DNA of 64,000 nt, taken from positions 38,960,287 to 39,024,286 of the forward strand of contig NC_092326.1 of assembly GCF_036785885.1 (NCBI RefSeq). Reading direction: 5' to 3'. The DNA is from Coffea arabica (lineage: Eukaryota; Streptophyta; Magnoliopsida; Gentianales; Rubiaceae). Position numbers and translations under genes: made by a program. Under the pieces are notes generated by a model. It was given only the letters and a program-made list of their open reading frames with translations. It searched no databases and was not told the DNA's origin. The stretch's first letter is position 1, and the number at the start of each line of letters is the position of its first letter. This document shows, in pieces, positions 23,366 to 33,733 of the stretch.

Positions 23366-23424
<59 letters not shown>
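23365..23424 (-). promoter_or_regulatory. Peroxidase core promoter: TATA run beside a GA/CT tract
   Basis: A TATATATATATATA run at 23365-23379 lies about 100 bp upstream of the peroxidase ATG and directly abuts a GA tract (23379-23424; CT on the coding strand). TATA placement is reasonable for this gene, though the run is also a simple microsatellite. Confidence 0.45.
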
Positions 23425-23427
<3 letters not shown>

Positions 23428-23735
23428 AGCAGCACAAAGTGGTAAAGTTTAAATTAATTGGTTCTAGATGAAGTACGTGACTTGCACTATAGTGAATTTC
23501 AGAAAAATACGTGAGGCACACATTTGAAAACATGACGTGCAAGCATGTAGTAGTTAATTGAGCATATATATGCTAAATGACCTGCTTTAATCATTGTCCA
23601 ATGCTTAAGAGAAAACCCACCAAATGAGATAAAAAAATAAAAAGTGAGGAGACATTCTCCAGTAGCAAGAGACTCACAAATTAAGTATTATAATGCGAAC
23701 CTTTGTTCAAAAGTCAAAACAAACATATTTCTTTA

Positions 23736-23873
23736 GGATTAATCTTATATACATTATCAGTGTATGCACAATTATCGTTAGATATATGACACATATACAA
23801 AATTTGAATTTGAAATTAAAGTTTTGCTCATGTGTCATCCATCCAACCATGATAGTGTATAAAAGATTTACTC
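23736..23873 (+). mobile_element. Mutator-like MITE, copy A
   Basis: It starts GGATTAATCTTATATACA and ends with the complement of GAGTAAATCTTTTATAC. Flanks are ATTTCTTTA on the left (23727-23735) and TTTTCTTTA on the right (23875-23883, one base from the end), a near-perfect 9-bp duplication with one mismatch. No coding capacity. Confidence 0.7.
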
Positions 23874-23974
23874 ATTTTCTTTAGTGTCAGTGGCATTCTA
23901 TTATTTGCACATTAAACCCATTGTAAAAAAAAGAAATTAGATTGAAGGCAGCACTGTTGTAGGAAAATTGATTA

Positions 23975-24127
23975 GAGTAAATCTTATATACACTGACAGT
24001 GTATACATTATCACCGTCGGATTTATGATGTGTGTGCAAAAATTAAATTTCAAATTCAAATTTTGCATAGTTGTCATTCATCTAATGTTGACAGTGCATA
24101 CACTGTCAATGTAGGAAAGATTAATCC
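23975..24127 (+). mobile_element. Mutator-like MITE, copy B (153 bp, perfect 9-bp duplication)
   Basis: The left end is GAGTAAATCTTATATACACT and the right end is the complement of GGATTAATCTTTCCTACATT. The two ends share an inverted ACTGACAGTGTAT-like core. The 9-mer AATTGATTA occurs immediately before (23966-23974) and after (24128-24136). A 9-bp duplication with G-starting inverted repeats fits the Mutator superfamily. Confidence 0.85.
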
Positions 24128-24575
24128 AATTGATTAACAACAACATGGCAGAAGCAGAACTAAAATAGAAGATTAGTTGACACATGCAATATTCTTCAAA
24201 AGGAAAGAGCAAATTAAGTAATTATTAAAACCGTAACCACCAAAATTAAGTTGCTGGCTTTTTTCTCTTATTTCGATTTTGTTTTTGAGTATCATGATGG
24301 ATGGTGCCATTTGGATTAAACTCTGACTATCCCACCAATTATAACGTTTGATTTCATTTCATTGGATATAGGTTAAATGTTCTTGAGCGAAATGGCTTTT
24401 TAATTTTGCCAAATTTTAGCTCTTACTATTTGAACACATTTTTGAGGTTGTCAAAACTAGTATACAACATTTCCTTGGCTGCTTTCACAGTTGCCTGCAG
24501 ACTCAAAAATTGCGCAAGCTTCTTGTACGTGAAGCACTCAAATCATATAAACCTTCTAAGGAAGACGTAGAAATA

Positions 24576-24666
24576 ATTTGAAAAAGAGAAATTTTTAAGA
24601 AGAACATTTGAAAAAGAGAAAATATTATTAAGAACATTTGGAAAAGAGAAAATATTTATTAAGAAC
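24576..24666 (+). repeat. Three-copy tandem repeat of about 30 bp
   Basis: Units start at 24576, 24606 and 24636, each beginning ATTTG(A/G)AAAAGAGAAA and ending TTAAGAA(C). The middle and third units are almost identical. Confidence 0.8.
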
Positions 24667-24984
24667 TCATGCATCAAAGTATCATGACAGCACATGGCAA
24701 ACGATAGCATATTGGGGTACCTAAGCCAGCCCTCTGACTACAGAGCCTAAACCCATGGCTATTGTGGCCCATGAGCGGTTTGCCCGCTTGGCAATCTGAA
24801 AAGAATGGTTGACGCTCAAATTGGACCGACGCAATGTTGAATTTGTTTTTTTTTTTTCTTTTTAATTTTCTCAAAAACTGATTCCAATTAAGTTAACTTG
24901 ATCTGGTCCAATGTGGAATATGAACCTTACTCTGAGGAAAAGCTCTCGATTCGCCCATGAGCTTTTCTTTTTCTTTTTCTTTTA

Positions 24985-25474
24985 AGGACAAATCGTTTAG
25001 AATGGCCATTGCATTTTGGCAAATGAAAATTTTCATCCTTCATTTTTAAAATAGAAACTTTACGCCTCTTACGCAATCAAGATGGTAAAAATTTAGTCCC
25101 AACCTAAGTTTTCGACGACTTTTATCTTGAATCCATTAGGTGACCCATACGTAATCATTTTTTGAACACAAAAAAAAGTTAGATTCCATGAACCACATTT
25201 AGCTTTTTTCAAAAAAAAAAAAAAAAAAAAAGAAGTTGAAAATCTAACCCAATTCATATTCATTTTTACCACTAAAAAAATGGGATCCTTGTACATAAAA
25301 AATGACTAGATGTGAGTCATATGGTGATTTCAAATTAAAAAAATGGTTAGAAACTTAAGATAGAACTAAATTTGGCTAATTTGAATTTATGAGGGATATA
25401 AAATAAATATTTTAAAAGTGAAGGATGAAAAAATACATTTGAGAAAATGTGAGGGGTTTTAAACAAATTTCCCA
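24985..25474. mobile_element. Inverted-repeat element of about 490 bp
   Basis: The left end begins GGACAAATCGTTTA and continues with GAAAATTTTCATCCTTCATTTTTAAAATA. The right end, read in complement, begins GGGAAATTTGTTTA and continues with TTTTTTCATCCTTCACTTTTAAAATA. The inverted repeats therefore extend about 65-70 bp. The interior is non-coding. The flanks are T-rich and give no secure target duplication. Confidence 0.55.
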
Positions 25475-26479
25475 TTCTTTTTACCCTTCCACACCCTTTC
25501 CATTCTCGAACTATTAAGTATATGATTTAAATTCTGAACCTGATAATGGAGAGAACTTTAAGGATCCTTCTTTCTATTTGCTCATGAGTTGTTTATATTA
25601 AAAAGAAAAATTCTAATCTAAATGACATATAGAAATAAATAATGGCTTATTTCCTTAACTTTAGAAAGTTTCATATTTGTATTTGTAGTTTAGATATGTC
25701 ATGATTTTAAATCGATTTTTTGTAGGCAAAATCGATTGAAAATATCCAAGTGAAACAGGATCTTGATGTTGTAAAAGGAGTAAGAGTTCCTTAGTGATTT
25801 CTTTTTTTCAAACGATACCATTTACTTGGTGATTGAAATAGCCAAAATTTTTAATCTTCCTAACACTTGTAAGTGTAGTTGAAAATCGCAGAAGACAGAC
25901 AAGTATGATGATGGAATTGAAGGTCAGAATATACTTTACTATATGGTAGAGAAGACATGCATGCTAGAGAAAGATGTCTAGATTAGTGTATGCGGACAGT
26001 AGATTATTTTAACCAAAATTTATTGGAATAATATTGTAGATCATTTTGTAATATATTGTATGTAAAATAAAACGGTGTGTGAAAAAATAAAAAAAATGAC
26101 TAAACAGCGTTATTCTGATAACTTTTTTTTTTTTTTTTTTTTTTGCAAAAAATGGTCTGTCCAAAGATAGGGGAATATAGACCTCCATGAATTTTTTTTT
26201 TTTTAAAATGAAATAGCAGCATCATGGAATTATGATCCTTCTATTAAGACTTTGAGATGATATTACTATGCCCTCAAATAGGTAAAGTGTATTACTTGAA
26301 ATGAACAAAAGTTAAGTATTGTTTTACCCCTTAAACATCATGTCTTGAATGAATAATTTTCGTCTTAACAGCTATAATTAAGATCTAAAGTCAATGTGAT
26401 TTTGCAACTTTGCTCGATTGCAGTTAGATAACCAGCTAGTTAAAAGAACGAAAAAACTAATAATTTTTATCATTTGAAA

Positions 26480-26585
26480 GGTCAATTGAAATCATTAGAT
26501 ACTTTTTTAGGTGATGACCAAAATTGAATCTTGAGACTTCAACCTTGAAATATGTGGGTAATAGATCAAGTTGTTACCATATAGC
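26480..26585 (-). mobile_element. Possible degenerate tRNA-like SINE
   Basis: The minus strand has a tRNA-like promoter pair: TGGTAACAACTTGATCTA (box A-like) and GAAGTCTCAAGATTCAATTT (box B-like). No tail or target duplication was found. Confidence 0.25.
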
Positions 26586-26953
26586 AAGGAGTCTTCATTA
26601 GTCTGATCCAGTTACTGCTGCCAGTAATGTTCGTGTGTTTGATTGATTTTTCAACCTCAATGAGAGCTTAAATTCAAACCCCAGAAACTTTGCCTCTACT
26701 CTAGTCATATATATGCCTCTACACGTGTATTCAAATATTCTCTTCGTCTGCCTAATTCTAATTGATAATTTCACTGTTTCACGTTTTACTAGTAATTCTA
26801 CAGCAACCATAAATTAATTGTAGGTTGCCATTGTGAAGAGTTCAAAGATGGAAGCCCATATTGTGCTGGTGATGATTATGTCGTGGCTAAAATTAGAGTT
26901 TTTTGCTTTACTAAGATTAATCAAGAAAAGTCTCTACAAATGTGCATGTGAAA

Positions 26954-27543
26954 TCAAGAAAAGGGCATAGTCAACTTTAACTTATTGCAACAATCCGTTA
27001 TCATAAAAAAAATATTTTGTTAATTACTTGTTTATCTCACATGTATTACATCAACAAAGTGCTATAATATTATGCTTAAAATTTGGCAAACAAACTCAAA
27101 TGTTTTCTGCTTTGTCAAATAGCAGGTTTTGTCTGTGTGTGTGTGTGTGTGTGATAGAGTTTTTTATGTGTGGCTTTTGTCAAGAAATGGGCATAATCAA
27201 CTTGAACAGTGCATGATTTGGAGAAATATTATTTTTAGTTGCATCAAAAACAAATTTTTAAATATCTTTTAATACCATATATATATTATATCAAAAAAGC
27301 GCTATAATATTATGAATAATTCTTATATACAGTGATCGTTGTATTCATGACACATATATAAAAGTCAAATTTTAACTATTACACAACTGTCATTCATCCA
27401 AGACTAACAGTTCCAGTATGACATCAGAGGAGTTTTATAGTATCATACTCAAAAATTTTTTTCAATTAATCTTCTGAACAAACTCAATTTGATTTTTGCT
27501 TTGTCAAATAGCACTGTGTATGTGTGTGTGTGTGTGTGTGTGT
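26954..27543 (+). repeat. Tandem segmental duplication ending in GT microsatellites, second copy carrying a MITE
   Basis: Unit 1 (26954-27179) and unit 2 (27180-27543) both begin TCAAGAAA(A/T)GGGCAT(A/A)(G/A)TCAACTT. Both contain AA(G/A)(T/C)GCTATAATATTATG, then AACAAACTCAA, CTGCTTTGTCAAATAGCA or the matching TTGCTTTGTCAAATAGCA, and a (GT)n run. Unit 2 is longer by roughly the length of the MITE-like insert at about 27315-27420, placed between ATAATATTATG and AACAAACTC. Confidence 0.7.
27315..27420 (+). mobile_element. Mutator-like MITE, copy C (degenerate)
   Basis: It contains TTCTTATATACAGTGATCGT, CATGACACATATA and ACTGTCATTCATCCAAGAC, matching the interiors of copies A and B. Ends are decayed; the insertion is absent from the paralogous unit at about 27077. 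Confidence 0.5.
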
Positions 27544-28269
27544 TGGGGTGGGGGTGGTTGAAGTTGAAAACTTGAAATTGGAAGGGGGAACTGTACATTT
27601 ATACAGATGGTGATGGCACAGAGACCATAGCCTGAGCAAGAATGAGATGTTTCTTTCTTCTGTGAATAGCAGAATATGCAAAGTTTACAAGTCAAATTTC
27701 TGATGAACTTGGGAGCACGTGAGACTAGACTAGCAAGCCGAACAGACATTCAAGTTTCACAAACCGAGTTGTCTTGGCAAATTTCCACGCATCCATGCAG
27801 CACAATTTAGACTAGTCGATTCTGGTCAATGTCCTCTTTTCTCAATTCTGCTGCTCTGCTGCTGGTAAGCTTCCCTTTCAGAATCTGACTTTCTTTGTTT
27901 GATACATTGGCCTTCTCTTCTCAGTTCTCATCTACTCAGGCTAGTTCTACGACAAAATATTAATATTTTGAAACCCCCCCCCCCCTTCTTTTATGTCACT
28001 TGATTTTTTGGGGAAAAAATCAATCAAACTTTTCAAGTATTTGAGGGATGCTAGCTACATAATTTAACACAAGAAATAGGAACCACAAAAACAAAGGTTA
28101 AAAAAAGAGTTATGTCATATGATATGATTTTTATTGCCTTGGTTATAAAGCAAATAAACTTAAAATTCTCCCAATAATTTTGTCTGAATTTTTGGTATAC
28201 AAAAATGTCATGAGGTGCTGCTTGTAATTGGAAGTTGGCGGATCAAGTCAGACATTGGACAAAAGACTT

Positions 28270-28900
28270 GGCGAAAATGTCCCGTGGGATCCCTCACATT
28301 TCGTAAAAATATTCTTTTCGTCCCCCACTTTTAAAACAAAGCAAATTCGTTCCTAACATTTAAAAATTAAAACTATTACATCCCTGAACCTAATTTTCAA
28401 TCTGAATCAAACTATCCAATAATTCTGTAATAAATTTCGGAGTTAGAATTGATGGATCATTCAGTCAACTCCATCATATTCACGTGACATTTATTAAACC
28501 AAAAAAAATAAAAAAAATTATAACATAAAAGGTCATTCTTTGTTTTGGAATAGTAAGGTTTCTTTTTTGAATAAATCTTTTCATGCATCATTAGTATATA
28601 CGCTTGCGAGTCTAGATGTATAGCACAAATACAAAATTTGGTGTTTAAATTTAAATTGAAATGATGTGGCAGGTATATAAACCCGTCAGTGTATACAATG
28701 ATAATGTAGGAAAGATTAATCCTTCTTTTTTATGTTATAATTTTTTATTTTTTGTGGTTCATTAAATTTCAATTGAATATCAAATTGAGTTAACCAAGTG
28801 ATCTACTAATTATACCTGCAAAATTTGTAATCAGGTTGATAGGTGAGGGACGAAAAGAATATTTTTGTAAAATGTAAGGAATGAAACAGGTCATTTTCCC
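28270..28900. mobile_element. 631-bp terminal-inverted-repeat element with 8-bp duplication
   Basis: The left end GGCGAAAATGTCCC and the right end in complement GGGAAAATGACC lead into about 60 bp of inverted similarity, including the perfect core AAAAATATTCTTTTCGTCCC. The 8-mer AAAGACTT flanks both sides (28262-28269 and 28901-28908). The interior lacks coding capacity and contains MITE copy D. The TIR length and duplication suggest a Mutator-like or hAT non-autonomous element. Confidence 0.75.
28569..28722 (+). mobile_element. Mutator-like MITE, copy D (154 bp), nested
   Basis: It begins GAATAAATCTTTTCATGCAT and ends with the complement of GGATTAATCTTTCCTACATT, the same right end as copy B. 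TTCTTTTTT flanks both ends (28560-28568 and 28723-28731), a perfect 9-bp duplication, though T-rich. It lies within the larger element 28270-28900, so it inserted later. Confidence 0.8.
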
Positions 28901-29224
28901 AAAGACTTATTAGAACCCTCAGTTGAAAAGGACTAGACAGGCTATTAAGTCCTTGAACTTTAGGTAATGTGCCAACTGCTACTGGTAATTGAATTTATCT
29001 GAAAAAGTGTACCATACTAGTAATTTGCTACTACTAACTTGTAACTATTGCTCTATATATATATATATATATATACACATATATATATATATATAGAAAA
29101 GATCATTTCATTCAATAAATCTGCACTAATAGTAAAAAAAATTACATCAAATAAACATGACGCAGATATATATAGATTTGAAATCAATAGATACAACAAA
29201 TTTAAGTAATTAATACAAATAAAG

Positions 29225-29365
29225 ATAACATTGATAATCTCATTAGAACATTTTAGGAATGAATAAAGTCAATAAAACTCTCATCAGAACATTTTAGGAG
29301 AGGAAAAACTCTCGCTAGAGCATCTTAATTAGGAGAGAAAAATCTTTCACTGAGAAACCTTAAGA
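29225..29365 (+). repeat. Imperfect tandem repeat of about 35-40 bp
   Basis: Successive segments read CTCATTAGAACATTTTAGGA, CTCATCAGAACATTTTAGGA, CTCGCTAGAGCATCTTAA and then a weaker TTTCACTGAGAAACCTTAA. The unit is degenerate. A 77-codon open frame follows (29453-29686) but resembles nothing. Confidence 0.5.
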
Positions 29366-30395
29366 AAGAATTTATTCAAATAAGATAAATTAAAACCTAG
29401 AGAAAGTGCTCCGATCCCTTCCATAGAAAAGACCAAATTTGATCTTTCTCCCATGAGAGAGATGAAGGAGATTTTTACTGAAAAAATTCTAGAGAAAACG
29501 AGGAGAAACGAGTTCTATAGAGGAGTAGAAGAGCCCAATGGTAACTATTCCTTTTGCAAGAGCATCATGTTTATCATATTTCAATTAGTTCAATCAATCA
29601 AAGTTACTACTGAGGTAATCTTCACACAACTACATCACACTATCATCACAGGTTTCGTAAGAGAAGGTAACAGGAGGTTTGACTAAGGCCGTGGAGAATA
29701 TTTGCTTGTTGCAGTCTTATCTTATGGTACCAATTTGGACTAAGCATTGTCAAAGGAATGACGCTCTGATGAGTTTAATATTCATCATCTTTGTCACATT
29801 CATTTGGACTAAGCATCTTCTTTATGTTGCAAATTATTGAGGACTTAACAGCTATCACAATTCACAACTACACATCATTGCATGGAATATATATATATCA
29901 TCTCTTAATCTTCTTTGTCTCGTATAATTATTTGATGATCATGATCAGAAAGAGCAAATAATGTGGTTTTAAGAATTCAGCTAAAGCTTCTGTATTTGTT
30001 ACAAAATCTAGAAGGTTTAATGGAAATTTAACAGCCGTACACGATTTGGTTTTTGTGTACCAAATAATGACTCATAAAAACTAATATTAGTACTAAATAA
30101 CGGACAAAAAATAAGTGTAATAAATTCATAAACGATGCCAGCCAAAATATGCTTGACTCTTTGGGATTGATTCATAGTATTATATGACAATGGACATTTG
30201 AATGAGATGAAGGTCCGTGATCCATCGACAGCCAGATGTGATTTCAACAATAATTTTTTTTTTATTCGAGTGTATAATGCTTACAAGATTGTATAAGATA
30301 TTGAGGGATTCCTTTTTAGTTTAACTGATTATCTTTGTCTTCTCATGAAGAGAAAATGTTAGGAGTTGATAGTGAAGAAATAGGAAACAAAAAAG

Positions 30396-30434
<39 letters not shown>

Positions 30435-30675
30435 TATATATATATATATATATATTTTGGTAGAATAGACTGATAAGAAAAAGAGTAATAAAAAGCAACA
30501 CATTAAGGGGACAAAACATGTGGTGTAAGTTTGGAAATATTCACTTGCTTCTATAATTTATAGGAGAAAATGAACTCGAGAATCTGCAAAGAGTTTGAGC
30601 GTGACATCTACCAGTATGTGTAAGAGTGTTTTACAGCACCAAACCAAATGCATCCCATTGAATACCACATAATTT

Positions 30676-30853
30676 GTCCTCAAGGGTTAGCTCGAGCGGT
30701 CAGCTCCCCTTCTTTAGGGTATGGTAGACTTATCTGAGCAATCAGGGTTTGAACCCCCTTGTTACCGTGCTCGGAGTGCAGTGGACCTCCTCTCCCGGAC
30801 CAGAGTGGGAGTAGTCTGGGCCGGATACCCACTCCGTCAGGAAAAAAAAAAAA
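30676..30853 (+). mobile_element. tRNA-derived SINE with perfect 16-bp target duplication
   Basis: The 5' part has an internal RNA polymerase III promoter: box A-like GGTTAGCTCGAGCGGTCAGC, and box B-like CAGGGTTTGAACCCCC about 50 bases later. The body continues with a GC-rich stretch (CTCCTCTCCCGGACCAGAGT) and ends in a run of 12 A. GAATACCACATAATTT occurs immediately before (30660-30675) and after (30854-30869). This is textbook LINE-mobilised SINE integration. The perfect duplication implies a young insertion. Confidence 0.92.
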
Positions 30854-31349
30854 GAATACCACATAATTTCTCTTTCAAGGTCTTCTAGTGCAAATACATT
30901 TGCTAATCTTTCTTCTTTTTTTTTTTTTTGGCCATGAATACAAATAAATTTAAATTTATGTACTATCTCACAGAATATTTGCAAGATTAACCTTACCTAA
31001 TGATTTATATTTGCAAGATTAATCTTACCTAATGATTTAGGCACTGAAGATTGAAGCTGGTATGATGCATTTCGCAAATAAATTCTGTTGTATGGTTTAG
31101 GGTTTCAACTTGGGATGTTAAACAGGTATAAGTAGGAAATAGCCATTGGCATTGTGCAGGCAGTACTCTAATCCTGTCAAAATGAGCTTTCCACTTTTAA
31201 GAGTTTTTCGAAGAGTTGAGAGTTTTTCAAAATGGCTTTGTAGTTTCAATCCAGTGAAATGACCCTAAAGTTCTAAATGTACCACCATTCTGGCACACTA
31301 TATATTAGTCCAATATCTTAAAACTAGTAGGAGTCCAGGAGGAAAAATA

Positions 31350-31905
31350 GCCATTTTGGTCCCTTATGTTTGGAGTTTTAGTCAATTTAGTCCTAATTTA
31401 TCACCGCGCGCGGCTATTTTAACTCCTTCATCTATCCTATAAAAAGCCAATCAAGACCCTCTAATGAAAAATTAAAAAAAAAAATTTTAGCAGTGTCACT
31501 CTGGTGCACAATTAAAAATGACCATTTTGCTACATTATCATTAGATCGTATCCAATTGTACCCCTTACATATCACCACATACCCATTAGTGTGTGTGTGT
31601 GTGTGTGTGTTTTTTTTTTTTTAATTTCAAATGTAGACTTATAGTGTACAAAACTGGCTCCATTAGCATTTTTTAAAATATCCCATCAAAACTCCCATAC
31701 TAATTTTTTTTGTTTTGTGAAATAATGGACTTTTGGGTTTGTATTGATGAAATGACAAAATTGGACACAACTTTGAAAATAATGGACCAAGACAATCAAT
31801 TTGTAAAGGTGCACATGATTAAGTTCGTTAAAAAATTTTAATTTTCCATTGGACATTTTAGATTGACTTTTTGGCAAATACAATACATAGGGGCCTCAAT
31901 GGTGG
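31350..31905. mobile_element. Possible inverted-repeat element of about 550 bp
   Basis: The left end (CATTTTGGTCCCTTATGTTT, GTCAATTTAGTCC) has inverted similarity to the right end, read in complement as CCATTGAGGCCCCTATGTAT and AAAGTCAATCTAAAATGTCC. The interior includes a short GT run. Ends and duplication are unresolved. Confidence 0.4.
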
Positions 31906-31924
31906 ATCTATAGTTTTATTATCC

Positions 31925-31989
<65 letters not shown>

Positions 31990-33733
31990 GACTGTGGCCA
32001 CATCTCCTCAAACATCACAAATTTTCAAAGTAGGAACTTGCACTTAAAAACTGAGAAATGATGTAAATTCCAAAATAACAGAAGGCAGTTTAGGCCCATG
32101 TGTGCTAATCAGGAGTTGCATTAAGTAGGAAATACTATCAACCAAGGCAAAGTTCTGTGTATAGCTTCACAGAGCTGCAGAGAGGATGGTGTTGGTTTTG
32201 TAGGTTCTTCATTTATTTTTATAGGTCTCTGGTAAAATGTATGCTATACTTTCCCCCAAGAAAAATTTTGTAAAGACTATTTATTACTAATAAAATCTTT
32301 TCCCTTTTGATTTCTATTCTTGATGTGTGAAGGCAAAATGCAAAATCAATTGGGCAGCTTAAAGTTCAAGAATCTACCAAGTTGAATCCACCAAAAGGGC
32401 AACCTAGAAAGTCAGTAACTTGAAACGTAAGTAAAATGTAAATTGTCTATCAGATGCTAAACAGAAATCTTGAAGTGGTTGGATTTCTTGTTCTAGTAAA
32501 AGTGTAATGCGATCGAGCTCAAAAAAATGTTTGGAGCGCTGGAGATGAAAGGCTTGGATTTTGGATTAGGAAGCAAAAGTCTGAGCCTCAATGCAACCAT
32601 TCAATCAGAAAGAGGCTGCAAAAGGACACAAAGATTTGGTTAACTCAATCCAATCACAAGGTTAAAGAATAAGTTTCCTCTTTGTCTAAGAAACAGAAAA
32701 TCTGCAAACGTAAAATCACAGAAAAGAGAATGAGAGCAGGAAGTTTGTTTTATAGCTATGACGTGGGGACCTGAAGTGGTTGACTCAATAATCTTACGTT
32801 CCCTCAGCCCCTCCCTCCTTCGTACATATTTTTTTTTTTTTTAAAAAGAAAGAAAGAAAGAAAAAAACTACCACAAACTAACAGATAAATTGGAAATCCA
32901 ACGGATCACTTTCATGTATGTTCATAGTTGTTTTGAGCTAACACACCAAAACTGGCAAATCCACCAACTTTCAGTCTTCACTTCAACCACTGTATCTTCC
33001 ACTCATGCAAGCTTTTATGCTCCACATTTTCACGCACATTCACACACACTCTCTGTGCATTTAGTCGAACAAACCTTTTATTTCTTTGTTCCATTAAGAA
33101 CTTTCTATACTTTTAAATTGGTTTTTTGGTCCCTTCTGGGGCTTCTTTTCATTGACCATTGTCTTACCAATCACAATTCCATTCAATTAATTTCCTTTCC
33201 TTGTTATCTTTGTCTCTCTCTCTCTCTCTCTCTCTCCATCTGAATGGAATAGGAGAGCGGTGGCCATTAATGGTTATGGCAGGGTGGCTGTGGTAGCTCT
33301 ATCTTTTGTTGCTTATCTTTTATTTGGCATCAATTTTAAGGCTTCAACAATAAAGCTCTACAAATACCAAACCCCCAACTCCACATCAGTCAATTAGCCT
33401 TACATTTTTCGAGAAATATATAGCCAAAAACTGCATGCACTGCCTTAAGAATCCCACGCGTCTTCTCAGTTCTCACCATCCCAGACCAAGATTTACAGTT
33501 GTCCTTCAATGCCTACAACCAAACAGCAAAAACTCATGGAACCCATGCAGGATCATCAGAAGCAGCAGAAGGAGATTGACAACACTAGTCCTCCTCTTAG
33601 TCAAACCTTTTTTAGTCCTAAATTTCAGCCTCTTTCTTCTCTCCCTCCCTTGCCCTTTCATTCTTCTTAGCTCATCTTCATAGCTTGTCTCAACAATTCT
33701 TCTTATCCCTTTTGCAACAACAAAAAAAAAAAG

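Larger units (their letters stand above)
23425..33733. other. Ten-kilobase intergenic region rich in small transposons
   Basis: No protein-coding gene is supported between the peroxidase promoter and the receptor kinase. It holds four copies of a Mutator-like MITE, two larger inverted-repeat elements with one MITE nested inside, a SINE with perfect target duplications, local tandem duplications, and several AT, GT and CT microsatellites. The last 300 bases are the leader and promoter of the receptor kinase gene: AAATATATAGCC near 33413-33424 is a possible TATA box, and a CT tract is at 33217-33235. Confidence 0.65.

Noticed and set aside
29453..29686. 77-codon open frame next to the 29.2-kb repeats
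   Set aside because: I considered a fragment of a retroelement or an endogenous pararetrovirus, but no protein motif is recognisable, so no claim is made.
30680..30984. Two overlapping minus-strand open frames
   Set aside because: They overlap the SINE, where GC-rich sequence is by chance free of stops; one reads into a poly-A/T run.
33435..33720. Open frames just upstream of the receptor kinase
   Set aside because: They lie in the 5' leader and promoter, give hydrophobic nonsense, and have no homology I can recognise.
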